Source: Phialophora verrucosa (lineage: Eukaryota > Ascomycota > Eurotiomycetes > Chaetothyriales > Herpotrichiellaceae). From it: a stretch of 64,000 bases of DNA. The stretch covers positions 3,534,001-3,598,000 of the forward strand of contig MSED01000003.1 of assembly GCA_002099365.1 (NCBI GenBank). Reading direction: 5' to 3'. A program made the translations under genes and the position numbers. How positions within the stretch are numbered: position 1 is the stretch's first letter; the number at the start of each line of letters is the position of its first letter. This document shows positions 63,892 to 64,000 of the stretch, one piece after another. The notes beneath the pieces are model-generated. The model was not told the DNA's origin and did not search any database. It saw only the letters and a list, made by a program, of their open reading frames with translations.

Positions 63892-64000
63892 ATGGCAGAT
63901 CCCCCCCCACAACTCCAGATATTCCCCCCCGTCCCTTCGCTTCCCACCGACGCCATGCTCGACAATTCCACCACTCTCCTCGCCTCAAGGAATAGCCGTC
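63892..64000 (+). CDS. Possible 5' end of a gene cut by the window edge
   Basis: The ATG at 63892 opens a frame to the window end, beginning MADPPPQLQIFPPVPSLPTD and continuing with a Ser/Thr-rich stretch. The upstream sequence is pyrimidine-rich, like other fungal promoters here. Too short to identify, and chance is possible. Confidence 0.35.
   Translation, partial: MADPPPQLQIFPPVPSLPTDAMLDNSTTLLASRNSR

Overview
This window comes from the nuclear genome of a filamentous ascomycete (Pezizomycotina). The support is many short GT-AG introns (about 50-80 nt) with CTAAC/CTGAC-type branch points, Zn2Cys6 transcription factors, and fungal-type Snt2, Mob2, Leo1, Dbp3, Nup159 and Rft1 genes. The exact lineage cannot be fixed from the sequence alone; a Eurotiomycete or black-yeast relative is a guess. 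I rebuilt about 24 genes from reading frame, splice consensus and protein family expectation. Spliced coordinates are manual models. No tRNA, rRNA, CRISPR array or intact transposon was recognised.

Layout. 1-13.6 kb is housekeeping: partial MOB2-like (-), LEO1 (+), a large Snt2-type BAH/PHD/SANT chromatin regulator (-), a 2.4 kb gene-free divergent spacer, and a HELQ/Pol-theta-type helicase (+). 15-20.4 kb holds a Pst2/WrbA-type flavodoxin-like quinone reductase whose stop codon sits in a UGA-CUA-G readthrough context, a Zn2Cys6 factor and an APH-type kinase, followed by two adjacent minisatellites. 21.6-25.7 kb holds an MFS transporter, a doubtful small ORF and a FAD monooxygenase. 26-39.7 kb is housekeeping again: DBP3, RFT1 (with a microsatellite-associated frame break), proteasome beta-2 (PUP1), a three-KH RNA-binding protein and the FG-nucleoporin Nup159.

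41.6-60.1 kb is accessory. After a sugar transporter and an AT-rich gene-poor island lies a compact set of genes: a CTF1/Far-like Zn2Cys6 factor, an enoyl-CoA hydratase/isomerase, a thiolase-like protein, a second enoyl-CoA hydratase, an FMN nitronate-monooxygenase-like oxidoreductase, a sugar-porter MFS protein and an AMP-dependent acyl-CoA ligase. All five enzymes end in a PTS1-type peroxisomal tripeptide (SKL, ARL, SKL, AKL, AKL) once their last exons are correctly spliced. Three pairs are divergently arranged around shared promoters. I read this as a peroxisomal CoA-dependent catabolic cluster. It lacks an acyl-CoA oxidase and a 3-hydroxyacyl-CoA dehydrogenase, and its thiolase-like protein lacks the usual nucleophilic Cys, so it does not look like ordinary beta-oxidation.

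60.8-64 kb holds a small secreted six-cysteine protein, a MetE-C-terminal-like enzyme and the possible start of a gene cut by the window end.

The two most notable signals are the apparent readthrough-encoded CaaX tail on the flavodoxin-like protein and the all-PTS1 cluster. Two apparent single-base frame breaks (in RFT1 and in the first hydratase) may be assembly errors or real lesions.
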